The position numbers and the translations under genes are program-made. Source: Acidobacteriaceae bacterium (lineage in GTDB: Bacteria; Acidobacteriota; Terriglobia; Terriglobales; Acidobacteriaceae). Taken from it: a stretch of DNA of 64,000 nucleotides. The DNA is taken from positions 1,240,001 to 1,304,000 of the forward strand of contig JAPWKE010000003.1 of assembly GCA_028283655.1 (NCBI GenBank), written 5' to 3'. This document shows, in pieces, positions 19,809 to 29,523 of this stretch. The notes under the pieces are model-generated. The model searched no databases and was not told the DNA's origin. It saw only the letters and a list, made by a program, of their open reading frames with translations. Numbering within the stretch: position 1 is the stretch's first letter; every line of letters begins with the position of its first letter.

Positions 19809-22800
19809 TTACTTCTGAACGACGGTGAATGCGATGGAGACGGAGCTCTGCAAGCCATTCGGACCTGAGCCCTTGATGACGACAGAACTCGTCCCTGCTG
19901 GGGTGACTGCGGAGATCGGCGTGTTCGTGCTGCAACCGGCGAAGGACAAAAGCGCAGCTGCGGACAGCATCAGAAACGCCTGAGAACATATCCTCCGACG
20001 ACGCCGAAACGCCAAGGTCAAGAGCGGCGCTGCAAGCGCATACCAGACTCCTCCGGCAAAGCGAACATTACTTGCCTGCGTTGGAACGGTGCCGGGCGAA
20101 ACGTTCGTCCACAGCGTCACCGTTACCGACGTCGCCTGGTCGGTCGCAGGAGTGAAGCTCATCGTCTGGGGCTGAAAAGTGCAATAAGAGTTTGCCGGAA
20201 GTCCACTGCAGCTCATCGTCACCACGCCGTTCAACGTATTCGTGGGCGTCAGCGCAACGGTCGTTTGGACTGCTCCCCCTTGGGCCACCGAGACGACACT
20301 CGAAGCCGCCGCAAGCGTGAAGCCTTGCGGGTCTGCACCCACCACAAACGTCAGCGCAGGAGTGCTTGTACTTGCGGCAAAGTTACCGTCACCGCTGTAT
20401 TGGGCAACGATGCTGTAAGTGCCGACGTCGAGTGTAGCCGACGTGAAAGTAGCGATCCCCTGGGCGGTGAGTGTGGCGGTAGAGAGTGTGGTCGCCCCAT
20501 TCAGGAACGTGACCGTACCCGTTGGGACCGCGCTACTTGAGGTCGAGACCTTGGCTGTAAAGATCACACTTTGGAACTGGACTGCGCTCGTGGGGGAGGC
20601 GGAGACTAAAACGTTTGTAGCCGCCTGTGCAACAGCCAGCGTTAACGTGCTGGAGGTGCTCCCACCATAAACATCGTCGCCGCTATAAGTCACGCCGATC
20701 GTGTGTGGCCCCACCTTCAACAATGGCAGCGTCACCGAGGCCACTCCGTTGGATCCACTTGCAGAGAGCACGACAGCGGCTTGTGAAACGCCATCGATCT
20801 GCAACGTAACGGTTCCGCTGATGCTGGTCGTCCCTTGGGAAGCGGGCGTCACCGTGACTGTCAGCACTGTAGTCGATCCATACTGCGGAGTGCCCGAAGC
20901 AGGCGTGGTGATTGCAGCCGCAACGCTTGTAGAGACGAGCGTTACACCGCCTCCCTTCAGCGTCACGGATGGCACCGGTGCGTTGATTCCCGTGCTGCCA
21001 GTAAATGTATAGATGGCGGATTGATTGCCATTCTGCGTCGGTGTGAATTGTCCCGCCATTGCGCATTGCACACCGGACGCAAGCTGCTGTGAGGCACTGC
21101 AGCCACTTGTCGTCGCTGGCACGAAACTGAAGGTCGACGTGCTTCCCGAGGAGGTGGTGAGCGGCGAACCCAAGGTGCCCGTCAGCGTGCCTGAACTCGT
21201 GATCATATAGGCCTGCATAGCACTGCTCTGGCCGAGATTCACCTTGCCGAAATCCATGGAGACGCTATCGCGATTGACAGCTAGCACACGGCTATTGCCC
21301 GTGTCGGCTATGTAGAGCGTCCCGGCGCTGTCCAGCTCAATCTGCTGCGGAAGGTCTAGAGCGACCGCAGTCGCAAGCCCAGGTACTATTCCCGTACCGC
21401 TGGCGCCATTGAAGCCCGCTATCGTCGAAATCACACCGGTGACAGAGTCGATCATACGAACCGCTTGATTGCCGGTGTCCCCCACGTAGATCGAGCCGCT
21501 TGCATCCAACGCTAGCCCAACAGGGCTACTTAGCTCTGCGGAAATGGCCAGGCCTCCATCGCCGCCTCCGCCCGCCTGACCATTGCCTGCGAGGGATACG
21601 ATCGCCTGCCCGCTCGCCGTGAGATTCACGCGACGAATCTCGTGATTGCCCGTGTCCGCGATCAAAAGATTGCCGCTGAGATCGAAGCGTATCTGTGTTG
21701 GACCAGAGAGAACAGCCTGAAGCGCATTGCATCCGTCGCCGATCAAGTCCGTCGCAGAGGTACAAGCCTTGCCGCCACCGGCCACCGTGACCACACCTGA
21801 TCCGTTCAGCGGCACAGCGCGCACACGGTTGTTTCCCGTATCAGCGACATAAAGCAAACCATTAGAGTCCACAACCAACCCCGCCGGAGACGAGAAGATA
21901 GACTGCGTGCCAGGACAACCATCACCGACCATATTCGCCGCGGCAGAGCAAATCGTCGACGCGCCTCCAGCCACAGTCGAGATCGTACCTGTCACCGGAT
22001 CGACACGCCGCACCACGTTGTTGCCCGTGTCTGCGATGTATACCGCGCCGTCTGATGCAACGGTCACGGCCCTGGGCGAAGACAATGTCGCAGTCGTCGC
22101 AGACTGTCCGTCTCCGCTGTAGCCCGCCACCCCGGTCCCAGCAAGAACAGTCATCGTCGCGGAACTGATGCTGTACTTCATCACTCGGTCGTTCGCAGTA
22201 TCAGCGATGAACAGGTTCCCTGCATTGTCCTTCGCAACGCCACTCGGCTGGCTCAAGCTTCCGGACAAAACGCTGGCGGTTCCAGGATCGATCGCGAACG
22301 CAGCGGCAGATCCAGTTCCTTCAAATCCGATGGAGCGCACATTGCCCGCCGAATCAGTCGCGGTCAAGGTCGCGCGATCCGTCCCCGCCATAGAAGGCGT
22401 GAAGCTCACCGCGACTGTGCAGTCCGTCGTTCCGTCGCCGTTCTTCGTACAAGAAGGCGTCGCCGCCGAGTAATCGCTATCGCTGAAGACCAGGGGGTTG
22501 CTGCTGGAAGGAGTGTCGCCGACTGCGTAATGCAATTCAACCGTTTGCGTCTTTGGAGCACCCGCCGTCGTAGACGAAAAGATCAGGTCCGACGAAACCT
22601 TACGGATCGTCTCTGCAGACGCATCGGAGATATAGAGGTTCTCGTTCGCATCAACGGCCAGTCCATAGCCTTCGTTTCCGAGCGCAATCGTCGCCACGGT
22701 CGCAGGACAATTATTGCCGATGGAGTCGGTCTCCTGTGCACATCCTGTCGTAAGCGAACTGCCCGCGTAAACACCTGCAATCGGACGCATCCAGCCCGTA

Positions 22801-23996
22801 GTCGAGTCCTCAAACCAGATAATCTGCTTACTGTCTGAGATGAAGAGATTACCCTTGCGGTCCAGCACGATGCGCCGCACCACAGACATCGTCGCGGTGG
22901 TACCGAGGATAGCCTTGAGCGTGTTGCCCTTGACGCTGCCCCCTCCCGCCACCGTATAGATGTTGCCAACCACCGGAGAAGAGATACCCATCACGCCGCC
23001 GCCCGCATAGATCATCCGAACGACACTGCTCTGGTCAACGATGAAGACATTACCGTAACTGTCGATTGCGACATCCGAAGGATTCGTGAGTAGCGCAGCC
23101 CCAGCCGGACCGCCATCTCCAGTGGTACCAGCCGTTTTGGACTGGCTGCCAGCTATGGTGTAGATGTAGCCGATGACCGGGTTTGTCACAGACGGATTTG
23201 CAGCCGTAATCTGCGCAGCGGCAGCAGCGCCCCCGTTGTAGACCACACGGACGACGTTGTTCACGTAATCCGCGATGAAGACGTCGTAGGCCGCATCCAC
23301 CGCAACGCCGCGCGGCGCGTTTACGGTGGCAGACGTTGCCGGGCCACCATCCCCGGTATATCCCGCAACCGCCGAGCCCGACTTTCCGGCTGGCGAGGTA
23401 GTGCCCGCAACGACACTCATCAAACCAGTCGCTGCACTGACCTTCTGCACGATGGAAGCTGTGCCGGTCATGTAAATATCGCCATTCGCGGCAATCGCGA
23501 TGGCAAAGGGTTTCCCCAGCGCGGTGTAGCCTCCGCTCGCATTCGCCAGGCCATCGGATGCAGGACAGCCGTCACCATACTTGTCCAGAGTCGCTGCACA
23601 CACACCCGTCGAGGTGGTCCCCGCCGCCACGGTAATGATGCCGGTCTTCGCATCGACGCGACGGAGCAAATTGTTGTTCGAGTCCTCTACGTAGAGATTT
23701 CCTCGCGCATCCACCGCGATGCCCGTGAGGTTAGTGCTGAAGCTAGCTTGCAACGCAGGGCAACCATCTCCCATAGCGTCTGCCGCCGTCGAGCAAATCG
23801 CGCTTCCTCCCGCCACTGTATTAATCAGATACGGCAATGGATATGGCGCACTCTGGGCGATCGACTGCGAGAGGATCCCGCCGCACCAGAGAGCAAATAT
23901 TAGAGAAAGTCCCAACAGTCTCGCCTTAGCGCGTGAGCGCCCAGGACTGTCATTGGCGGGGCCGGCGCCGGGTGTGGGATGCAGGAGGCTTTTCAT
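19809..23996 (-). CDS. Large NHL-repeat / Ig-like surface protein
   Basis: 1395 residues, signal peptide about 25-50 (hydrophobic LLGLSLIFALWCGGILS). Residues about 55-900 are repeated NHL units of the form 'AVDARGNLYVEDSNNNLLRRVD...AGDG.PA', spaced roughly 50-60 residues and likely forming propellers. Residues about 950-1340 hold Ig-like domain 3 repeats (GTVTLQIDGVSQA, GTVTFLNGATTL, each with YSGDxxY/F). Near the C-terminus a membrane segment, RRRRR cluster and a CSTN Cys resemble a sorting or anchoring tail. It is the first gene of the minus-strand receptor operon and has an operator between its -35 and -10 elements. Function unknown; the repeats explain the internal DNA repetition. Confidence 0.75.
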   Translation of the reverse strand: MKSLLHPTPGAGPANDSPGRSRAKARLLGLSLIFALWCGGILSQSIAQSAPYPLPYLINTVAGGSAICSTAADAMGDGCPALQASFSTNLTGIAVDARGNLYVEDSNNNLLRRVDAKTGIITVAAGTTSTGVCAATLDKYGDGCPASDGLANASGGYTALGKPFAIAIAANGDIYMTGTASIVQKVSAATGLMSVVAGTTSPAGKSGSAVAGYTGDGGPATSATVNAPRGVAVDAAYDVFIADYVNNVVRVVYNGGAAAAAQITAANPSVTNPVIGYIYTIAGSQSKTAGTTGDGGPAGAALLTNPSDVAIDSYGNVFIVDQSSVVRMIYAGGGVMGISSPVVGNIYTVAGGGSVKGNTLKAILGTTATMSVVRRIVLDRKGNLFISDSKQIIWFEDSTTGWMRPIAGVYAGSSLTTGCAQETDSIGNNCPATVATIALGNEGYGLAVDANENLYISDASAETIRKVSSDLIFSSTTAGAPKTQTVELHYAVGDTPSSSNPLVFSDSDYSAATPSCTKNGDGTTDCTVAVSFTPSMAGTDRATLTATDSAGNVRSIGFEGTGSAAAFAIDPGTASVLSGSLSQPSGVAKDNAGNLFIADTANDRVMKYSISSATMTVLAGTGVAGYSGDGQSATTATLSSPRAVTVASDGAVYIADTGNNVVRRVDPVTGTISTVAGGASTICSAAANMVGDGCPGTQSIFSSPAGLVVDSNGLLYVADTGNNRVRAVPLNGSGVVTVAGGGKACTSATDLIGDGCNALQAVLSGPTQIRFDLSGNLLIADTGNHEIRRVNLTASGQAIVSLAGNGQAGGGGDGGLAISAELSSPVGLALDASGSIYVGDTGNQAVRMIDSVTGVISTIAGFNGASGTGIVPGLATAVALDLPQQIELDSAGTLYIADTGNSRVLAVNRDSVSMDFGKVNLGQSSAMQAYMITSSGTLTGTLGSPLTTSSGSTSTFSFVPATTSGCSASQQLASGVQCAMAGQFTPTQNGNQSAIYTFTGSTGINAPVPSVTLKGGGVTLVSTSVAAAITTPASGTPQYGSTTVLTVTVTPASQGTTSISGTVTLQIDGVSQAAVVLSASGSNGVASVTLPLLKVGPHTIGVTYSGDDVYGGSTSSTLTLAVAQAATNVLVSASPTSAVQFQSVIFTAKVSTSSSAVPTGTVTFLNGATTLSTATLTAQGIATFTSATLDVGTYSIVAQYSGDGNFAASTSTPALTFVVGADPQGFTLAAASSVVSVAQGGAVQTTVALTPTNTLNGVVTMSCSGLPANSYCTFQPQTMSFTPATDQATSVTVTLWTNVSPGTVPTQASNVRFAGGVWYALAAPLLTLAFRRRRRICSQAFLMLSAAALLSFAGCSTNTPISAVTPAGTSSVVIKGSGPNGLQSSVSIAFTVVQK

Positions 23997-24017
23997 GACG
24001 CCGCCACACTAATCTGA

Positions 24018-24028
24018 TGGTCAGACCA
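24018..24028. promoter_or_regulatory. Perfect operator palindrome TGGTCAGACCA
   Basis: Perfect 5+1+5 palindrome placed directly after the putative -35 of the leftward receptor operon, i.e. between -35 and -10, a classic repressor position. Best match of the set. Confidence 0.65.
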
Positions 24029-24291
24029 TTGTCAAGACCGTAGATAGTGGCTGAAAGCGGAATATTTTGGACTGTTGGCGCGGCAACTTCCATAACAAAC
24101 TGCTGATTGCGGCACCATGATCACGTAAGAGGAAATCACAAGTCACGCCCCGAAAACATTCCCTTCACCGTGGAACTTTGAGTGCTCCCGGTCGAACGTC
24201 ACGACTCCCAGGCTACGCAAATCTCGGACTCTAGCGACGATATCCCTTGACAGTAATCCGGTCACGCGCACTACAGTTATGCCGACTCCTT

Positions 24292-24302
24292 TGGTCTGAC
24301 GA
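24292..24302. promoter_or_regulatory. Operator-like palindrome upstream of GH28 gene
   Basis: TGGTCTGACGA, within the same 17-mer as the site at 11883-11893 (opposite strand). It lies about 15-25 bases downstream of the putative -10, a roadblock position for a repressor. Confidence 0.6.
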
Positions 24303-24351
24303 TCAGCTTTTTCGGATCATGCGAGAAATTTCAATTGCGGGTTACTTTCAC

Positions 24352-26589
24352 ATGCTCCATCGTATTGTCATGGTCACAGCAGGAGCCGCACTAGCGCTGC
24401 TTCTTGGAGCAAGATGCACAGCACAGGATGCCCGCACCGTCACGGAACCCGATTTTCCTTCGGGCTGTCAGACGCTGGCAGCCTCACTCTACATCAGTAG
24501 CGGAGAGCCCAACTCGGAGACGAACTTCGACACTTCCCGCATCACAAGCGCACTCAATACCTCTGCGTGCGTCGAACTGATCACCGCCGGCAACGATAAC
24601 GCGTTCCTGATACAGCCGATCACGATTCCGCAAGGCAAAATTCTGCTGGTAGATGGCGGTGTTACCGTCTTCGCATCACGAAATCCCGCCGACTATCAGG
24701 TGAGCGGCGCTGCGGACACTTGTGGCACAACGACAGGATCCGGCGGAGGATGCAAACCGCTCATCACGATCGCGAAGAATACCAGCACCAGTGCAGCAGG
24801 TTCAGCCATCATGGGCTACGGCATCATCGATGCGCGCGGTGGCGACCATCTCGTCGTCGGCGGAGTCGTGCAAACTTATAGCTGGTGGGACAACGCGGCT
24901 AACGGCGGAGGAAACCAGAGTAATCCCGTCATGATCCAAGCCACACAGGCCGATAGTTTCATTCTCTACAAGATCACTCTGCGCAACTCCCCCAAGATGC
25001 ACGTGATTTATAAGGATGGGACTGGCTTTACCGTGTGGGACGCCAAGGTGGTCACGCCACATGACGCAGACAATACCGATGGCATCGACCCAACGGGATC
25101 CAATAACATCACGATCACGAACTCCTATATCAGCGATGGGGATGACGACGTCGCGATCGGCTCTAGCAGCGCAAGCTATCCAGGACACAACATCACCGTC
25201 TCGCACGATCACATCTACGGCGGGCACGGTGTCTCAATCGGAAGTATCACCAACGGAGGGATCGCTAACGTTCTCGTGGAGCATGTGAACTTTGCAGGGA
25301 CCGTAGGTGACAACTTCGCGACAGGCTTGAGGATCAAATCAGCAGAAGATCGCGGTGGCACCATTGAAGGGATCGTTTACCAGAACATCTGCGAGCAAAA
25401 CCTCCGCTATCCACTTCAGCTAAATCCCTTTTACGATTCCGGCACAGGCACGGAGTATCCGTACTTCAAGAGCGTGGCGCTCCACAACGTGAATGTGTTG
25501 AACCTCCCGAGCAACACAAAAGTGGCGCTGCAGGGATTCAATGCGACCTATCCAACCGGGCTCACTCTGGACAACGTCACGTTTCCAAACACCCTGACCG
25601 CGGCCATGCTGAACCCCGCACCGCAATTCATCAATGTCCAACTCGGTCCAGGCCCGGTGACGCCAGCGCTCCTGCAAACGCTGACTGGTACGGGAATATC
25701 AGAGACGAATGGCATCACGGATTCCAGCGAAGCGCCATACGATTGCAGCAGCGCTTTCGTGTATCTCGCAGGCGAGCTTTATCTGTCCGACACCACCCTG
25801 ACGAATCAACGAACTCTTACGGAAACTGCGCCTGCAACGTTCACGCTGAACGTGATGCTGCAGCCAGCAGTGGCGAATAGTGCAGCACCCACTTCCGGCA
25901 TCAACATTCTGGAAGGATCCACGATCGTCGGCACCGCGAACCTCGGCGGCAACGGAACGATCGCCTCTCTCACACTCAGCGGAGTGTCGGCAGGATCTCA
26001 CACCTATACGGCACAGTACCCGGGCGATAGCAACTACGCGGCGATCACCTTCGGATCGGTGACCGTGACTGTAGTCGCTCCTGACTACAGTCTTGTAGTG
26101 ACTCCCGCCTCGGTTGTCACCTCTGGAAGCGGCAGTACAACTACGCTTGTTTCGCTTGCCCCGTTAGATCTCTTCAGCGGTGTCGTGTCTCTGAGCTGCT
26201 CGGGGCTACCGTCCCTGATGACGTGCAACTTCGACCCTGTCTCGCTTCAACTCCAGCCCAATAGCTCCGTGCTCAATTCGAAACTGACATTCAAGACGGG
26301 GCTCCAAAGCGCGGCAAGCCTTTCTACGCAGTCACGTATCGGATTCATCGATCTCTGTGGACCTCTCTCGCTGGGCGGTCTTATCTTCGCCGGTCTTTTT
26401 CGGCGGAGGGGCTTACGTGGACTAGCACTCACAGTCGTGGCTTGCGTGTTCACCTTCGGCCTCTCTGCCTGTGGCACCAAACCGCTGGCTGTGCAACAGA
26501 ATGCACAACCAGGCTCGACCTCCGTGAAAGTGATCGCCACCAGCGGCACGATCAGCCATGAAACGACCGTTATCATTACCGTTCAGTAG
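24352..26589 (+). CDS. GH28 polygalacturonase-like protein with Ig-like domain
   Basis: 745 residues from the ATG at 24352, which starts a signal peptide (MLHRIVMVTAGAALALLLGA); the frame is open 35 codons upstream. The right-handed beta-helix (about 30-490) shows the GH28 signature set: NTDGIDP, DGDDDVAIGS, YGGHGVSIGS and GLRIKS, so all catalytic Asp and the His are retained. An Ig-like repeat follows (about 520-610), and the C-terminus has a membrane segment, FRRRG cluster and Cys (LSACGTK), the same type of tail as in the 1395-residue NHL protein. Predicted secreted and anchored pectin or rhamnogalacturonan depolymerase. Confidence 0.88.
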   Translation: MLHRIVMVTAGAALALLLGARCTAQDARTVTEPDFPSGCQTLAASLYISSGEPNSETNFDTSRITSALNTSACVELITAGNDNAFLIQPITIPQGKILLVDGGVTVFASRNPADYQVSGAADTCGTTTGSGGGCKPLITIAKNTSTSAAGSAIMGYGIIDARGGDHLVVGGVVQTYSWWDNAANGGGNQSNPVMIQATQADSFILYKITLRNSPKMHVIYKDGTGFTVWDAKVVTPHDADNTDGIDPTGSNNITITNSYISDGDDDVAIGSSSASYPGHNITVSHDHIYGGHGVSIGSITNGGIANVLVEHVNFAGTVGDNFATGLRIKSAEDRGGTIEGIVYQNICEQNLRYPLQLNPFYDSGTGTEYPYFKSVALHNVNVLNLPSNTKVALQGFNATYPTGLTLDNVTFPNTLTAAMLNPAPQFINVQLGPGPVTPALLQTLTGTGISETNGITDSSEAPYDCSSAFVYLAGELYLSDTTLTNQRTLTETAPATFTLNVMLQPAVANSAAPTSGINILEGSTIVGTANLGGNGTIASLTLSGVSAGSHTYTAQYPGDSNYAAITFGSVTVTVVAPDYSLVVTPASVVTSGSGSTTTLVSLAPLDLFSGVVSLSCSGLPSLMTCNFDPVSLQLQPNSSVLNSKLTFKTGLQSAASLSTQSRIGFIDLCGPLSLGGLIFAGLFRRRGLRGLALTVVACVFTFGLSACGTKPLAVQQNAQPGSTSVKVIATSGTISHETTVIITVQ

Positions 26590-26655
26590 GAATTCCAAAG
26601 ATTCATCAAACGGCAGGAGCGTTATTTCACGCTGCACGCTCAGAATGGAAACATC

Positions 26656-28503
26656 ATGTTCTTCCAATACGCTGCACGCTCAGCTCAGATGATCCTCGTA
26701 GCAATCTTTCTTCTGACCGAATCCTCTGCAATTTCCCAAGAAAGCAACACGCCAACAAGAAGTACGGAATCAGCTCGACCTCCTTCACCCATAGAAGAAG
26801 TCACTCTTCCTCCTTTCAACGACTACCCTCTCGGTCCGGATTCAAAATCGCAGCCCACCGTGCCGCACGGAAAGACCTTTCGTTTCGAATGGAGCAGCTC
26901 CACGATTTTCCCGGGCACCACTCGAACGATCACGGTCTACGTGCCTGCCGAATACAATTCCGACAAACCAGCATGCACTTTCATCTTTCTTGATGGAATT
27001 GGGTTCAACGCACCGACGGTCTTCGACAACCTTATCGCGCAGCACGCAATGCCTGTCACCATCGCGATCGGAGTCTCACCGGCGCAGGTAGAGTCGAGCA
27101 CGCCAGGAGAAAACCCGCGGTTTGATCGCAGCATGGAATTCGACACCATGAGCGACCGTCTGGCGCGTTTTCTGCTCCATGAGATTCTCCCAGCCGTCGA
27201 ACAGCAACACACACTCGATGGAAAGCCCATCCGCCTAATCGACAACCCTGACGCACGGGCCATCGCCGGAAGTAGCACTGGTGGGATAGGCTCCTTCACC
27301 GTTGCTTGGCAACATCCAGAGGCCTTCCACCGAGTCTTCACATCTATCGGCACGTTCGTCGGAATGCGCGGCGGCGAGAGCTATTATGTGCAGGTCCGAA
27401 AGACTGAACCCAAGCCGATCCGTATCTTCATGGAAGACGGCGTGAATGATGAGTGGGCAGGCGCCGAGATGGGCGACTGGTGGATGTCCAACCTCACGAT
27501 GAGCCGCGCACTAGAGTTCGCGGGCTACGACGTACGGCACATGTGGGGAGCAGGGACGCACAACAGCGCCCATGCAAAAGCCATCTTTCCTGAAGCCGTT
27601 CGTTGGCTGTGGCATGATTGGCCGCAACCGATCGTAGCGCAGCCTCCTGGAAATCGCGTGCTGAAAACGATCTTGAAGAGCGGTGAGGGGTGGCGTGTCA
27701 TCTCCGCAGATTGTTCTGTTTCAACGGAACTCCATGCCGACAAAGTCGGCCGCATTCTCTGGGGAAAAGCGAACGATCCACGATGGCTTTCCCTCGATAC
27801 ACCACGCCTCCCCTGCACCGCGACGGAGGATCGGCCGAATGCCATCGGGCCAGAGGGAACAATCTTCGTAGCCGAGGCCTTAGGCGACATCCAACGGATC
27901 TCTCCAAACGGCGTAGAGACCACCGTTTCTACGGGGACGCAACGGTTGAACATCCAGCACCTGACGGTGAGAAGTGGCGGCGAAATCTATGCCCTCGTGC
28001 GGGCGCAGGATGGACACGATCAGCTCTGGATACTGCCCACGAATGGGACACCACGAATGCTCGACGCAGATCTGCATGATGCGTCGGGCCTGGCATTTTC
28101 GCCCGACGGACTTTGGCTCTTCGTCACGCAGAAGGATTCACGCTTCGGCCTGAACTACCGTGTGCGCGATGATGGCTCTTTGGACGCCCGTGAGCCCTTC
28201 TACATTTTCGATCTTTCGCCTTCTGCCGACCAGAGCGGAGCTGGACAAATCGCAATGGATCGCGATGGCCGCGCATACGTTGCGACTGCGTTGGGTATTC
28301 AAGTCTTCGACAGAAATGGAAGAGTCGCAGCCATTCTCCCTCTTCCGGGAAATGCGGTGGCAACGGGAATCGCCTTCGGAGGACCACAGTTCGACGTGCT
28401 CTTCGTATCCGCCGGCGGGAAACTCTATCGCAGGAAGCTCCAGGTTTCCGGCGTCGCACCTTGGGCATTTCCGATCAAGCTACCACCTTGGAGTCCCGGC
28501 TAA
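26656..28503 (+). CDS. Enterochelin-esterase-like hydrolase fused to SMP-30/NHL propeller
   Basis: 615 residues with signal peptide (about 1-28). The first half (about 60-330) is an alpha/beta hydrolase of the CE1/Fes type: nucleophile in AGSSTGGIGSF, acid in MEDGVNDEW, His in AGTHNSAHAK. The second half (about 350-600) has SMP-30/gluconolactonase-like strands (IFVAEALGDIQRISPNG, GLAFSPDGLWLFV, GQIAMDRDGRAYVAT). It follows the GH28 gene by 66 bases. Likely removes acyl or feruloyl esters from pectin; the propeller could add lactonase or binding activity. Confidence 0.82.
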   Translation: MFFQYAARSAQMILVAIFLLTESSAISQESNTPTRSTESARPPSPIEEVTLPPFNDYPLGPDSKSQPTVPHGKTFRFEWSSSTIFPGTTRTITVYVPAEYNSDKPACTFIFLDGIGFNAPTVFDNLIAQHAMPVTIAIGVSPAQVESSTPGENPRFDRSMEFDTMSDRLARFLLHEILPAVEQQHTLDGKPIRLIDNPDARAIAGSSTGGIGSFTVAWQHPEAFHRVFTSIGTFVGMRGGESYYVQVRKTEPKPIRIFMEDGVNDEWAGAEMGDWWMSNLTMSRALEFAGYDVRHMWGAGTHNSAHAKAIFPEAVRWLWHDWPQPIVAQPPGNRVLKTILKSGEGWRVISADCSVSTELHADKVGRILWGKANDPRWLSLDTPRLPCTATEDRPNAIGPEGTIFVAEALGDIQRISPNGVETTVSTGTQRLNIQHLTVRSGGEIYALVRAQDGHDQLWILPTNGTPRMLDADLHDASGLAFSPDGLWLFVTQKDSRFGLNYRVRDDGSLDAREPFYIFDLSPSADQSGAGQIAMDRDGRAYVATALGIQVFDRNGRVAAILPLPGNAVATGIAFGGPQFDVLFVSAGGKLYRRKLQVSGVAPWAFPIKLPPWSPG

Positions 28504-28547
28504 GAAAACAAGCCAATGCAGCTCAACCCACCGAAGGAGGAACAAAC

Positions 28548-28985
28548 ATGCGCGCATTGTTTTCCGTCACCACCGCACTCGTTCTCTCCCTCGCGAAGAT
28601 TTCTGCGGCACAAGACACCCGCGAGGTGTCGGAACCGAAGATCACGGCATCACCGATGCCTTTGAAGGATCCGTGACGATTCAACGTCATTATCTCGAAG
28701 CCGCTCTTCGACCCGAATCAGTGCAAGGTTGCCTGTCCGAAGAATGGAGCTCTGCACTTCCATCAGGAGACTGACAAGGAATGCGAACGCGAGCGTGGAT
28801 TGCAAAGCCTTGCATGCATCAGCTACTCGATCACGCGTGCCATGCTCACGTGCAACTGCACACTAGAGCACCAGCGCACCGGTAGAGGCTACGTTCCGCG
28901 ACCGTACTTTCAAACGAGGGACGTCCCAAACAAAGGCTATATTGGGCTTCATGGTGGCATAGCCAGGAATGAAGCAGGTATATGA
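28548..28985 (+). pseudogene. Remnant of a secreted-protein gene with in-frame stop
   Basis: An ATG with good GGAGGA just upstream (28537-28542) starts a signal peptide (MRALFSVTTALVLSLAKISA) and TREVSEP, similar to the mature start of the nearby GH28 protein (ARTVTEP). An in-frame TGA at 28674-28676 ends it at 42 codons. The same frame then stays open to 28985 with Cys-rich text (CKVACPKNG, LACISYSI) that I do not recognise. Probably a decayed carbohydrate-active enzyme next to the prophage. Confidence 0.45.
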
Positions 28986-29287
28986 CCACCAACCGAGCAG
29001 GCCTGAGCACGCTAGGAATCCGACAATCCAGAGTTAAGCTGACTTCCCTTGCGATCGTCTCGATCACATGTCCCGTAATGCCCTATCCATGAGCCAATAG
29101 TGTCACATTAAATGCCTGGTAAGTTCAGCTGACGGGAATGCAAGTCAATCGTGTATCGATAAGTATGTTGCTTGCGCTTTCTACGCCCTGCTAGTCGTAG
29201 GAATAAGCCCTACTGCAGATTAAGTGCAGCCAAAAGAAATGGCCGGACTAGACCCAACTACGTAAGCACTCAAATAGTTAATTTTAG
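28986..29287. other. Gene-poor flank left of the prophage
   Basis: About 300 bases with no convincing ORF, promoter or repeat. Base composition is mixed; probably decayed chromosomal DNA beyond the tRNA. Confidence 0.4.
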
Positions 29288-29345
29288 GAGGTTTTTGGTA
29301 GCGTTACCGGGGCTCGAACCCGGACTCTTCGCCTTGAGAGGGCGA
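29288..29345. repeat. attL: 58 bp direct repeat of the tRNA-Glu 3' half
   Basis: Identical to 54432-54489. It contains the tRNA-Glu CCA end, T arm, variable loop and anticodon arm (29296-29345, minus sense) but no D arm or 5' acceptor strand, so this copy is the displaced 3' end. The integrase gene begins 178 bases inside. Together the repeats define a 25 kb element. Confidence 0.92.
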
Positions 29346-29473
29346 ACATATGGGTTTGCACGACATCGCACAGACCTGCACCGCAATCAGTATATCTGTT
29401 GATATTATTACACTTATACACGATTAAGATTGCACCAAGCTGAACCTCCCTTGCACGAATTAACGGTATATAC

Positions 29474-29496
29474 CTGGCAGAAATCTGGCAGATTTT
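29474..29496 (+). repeat. Putative integrase arm site, left copy
   Basis: Two CTGGCAGA half-sites spaced by 3 bases followed by TTTT. The same arrangement with one base change lies at 54355-54377 near attR in the same orientation. Being just inside both ends, it fits arm-type integrase or Xis binding sites. Confidence 0.5.
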
Positions 29497-29523
29497 TGTG
29501 CCACAATGTCCGAGGGAGATTTC

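Larger units (their letters stand above)
23997..24351. promoter_or_regulatory. Divergent promoter region, receptor operon / GH28 gene
   Basis: 355 bases. For the leftward operon: TTGACA (minus strand, 24030-24035), 17-base spacer, TTAGTG (24007-24012). For the rightward GH28 gene: TTGACA at 24247-24252 with a weak TACAGT about 19 bases on. Each promoter has a palindromic operator (separate entries). Nothing coding is seen. Confidence 0.5.

Noticed and set aside
19809-23996. CRISPR-like or satellite repeats in the DNA
   Set aside because: The periodicity comes from coding NHL repeats in an uninterrupted frame; repeat units are divergent and not spaced by unique spacers.
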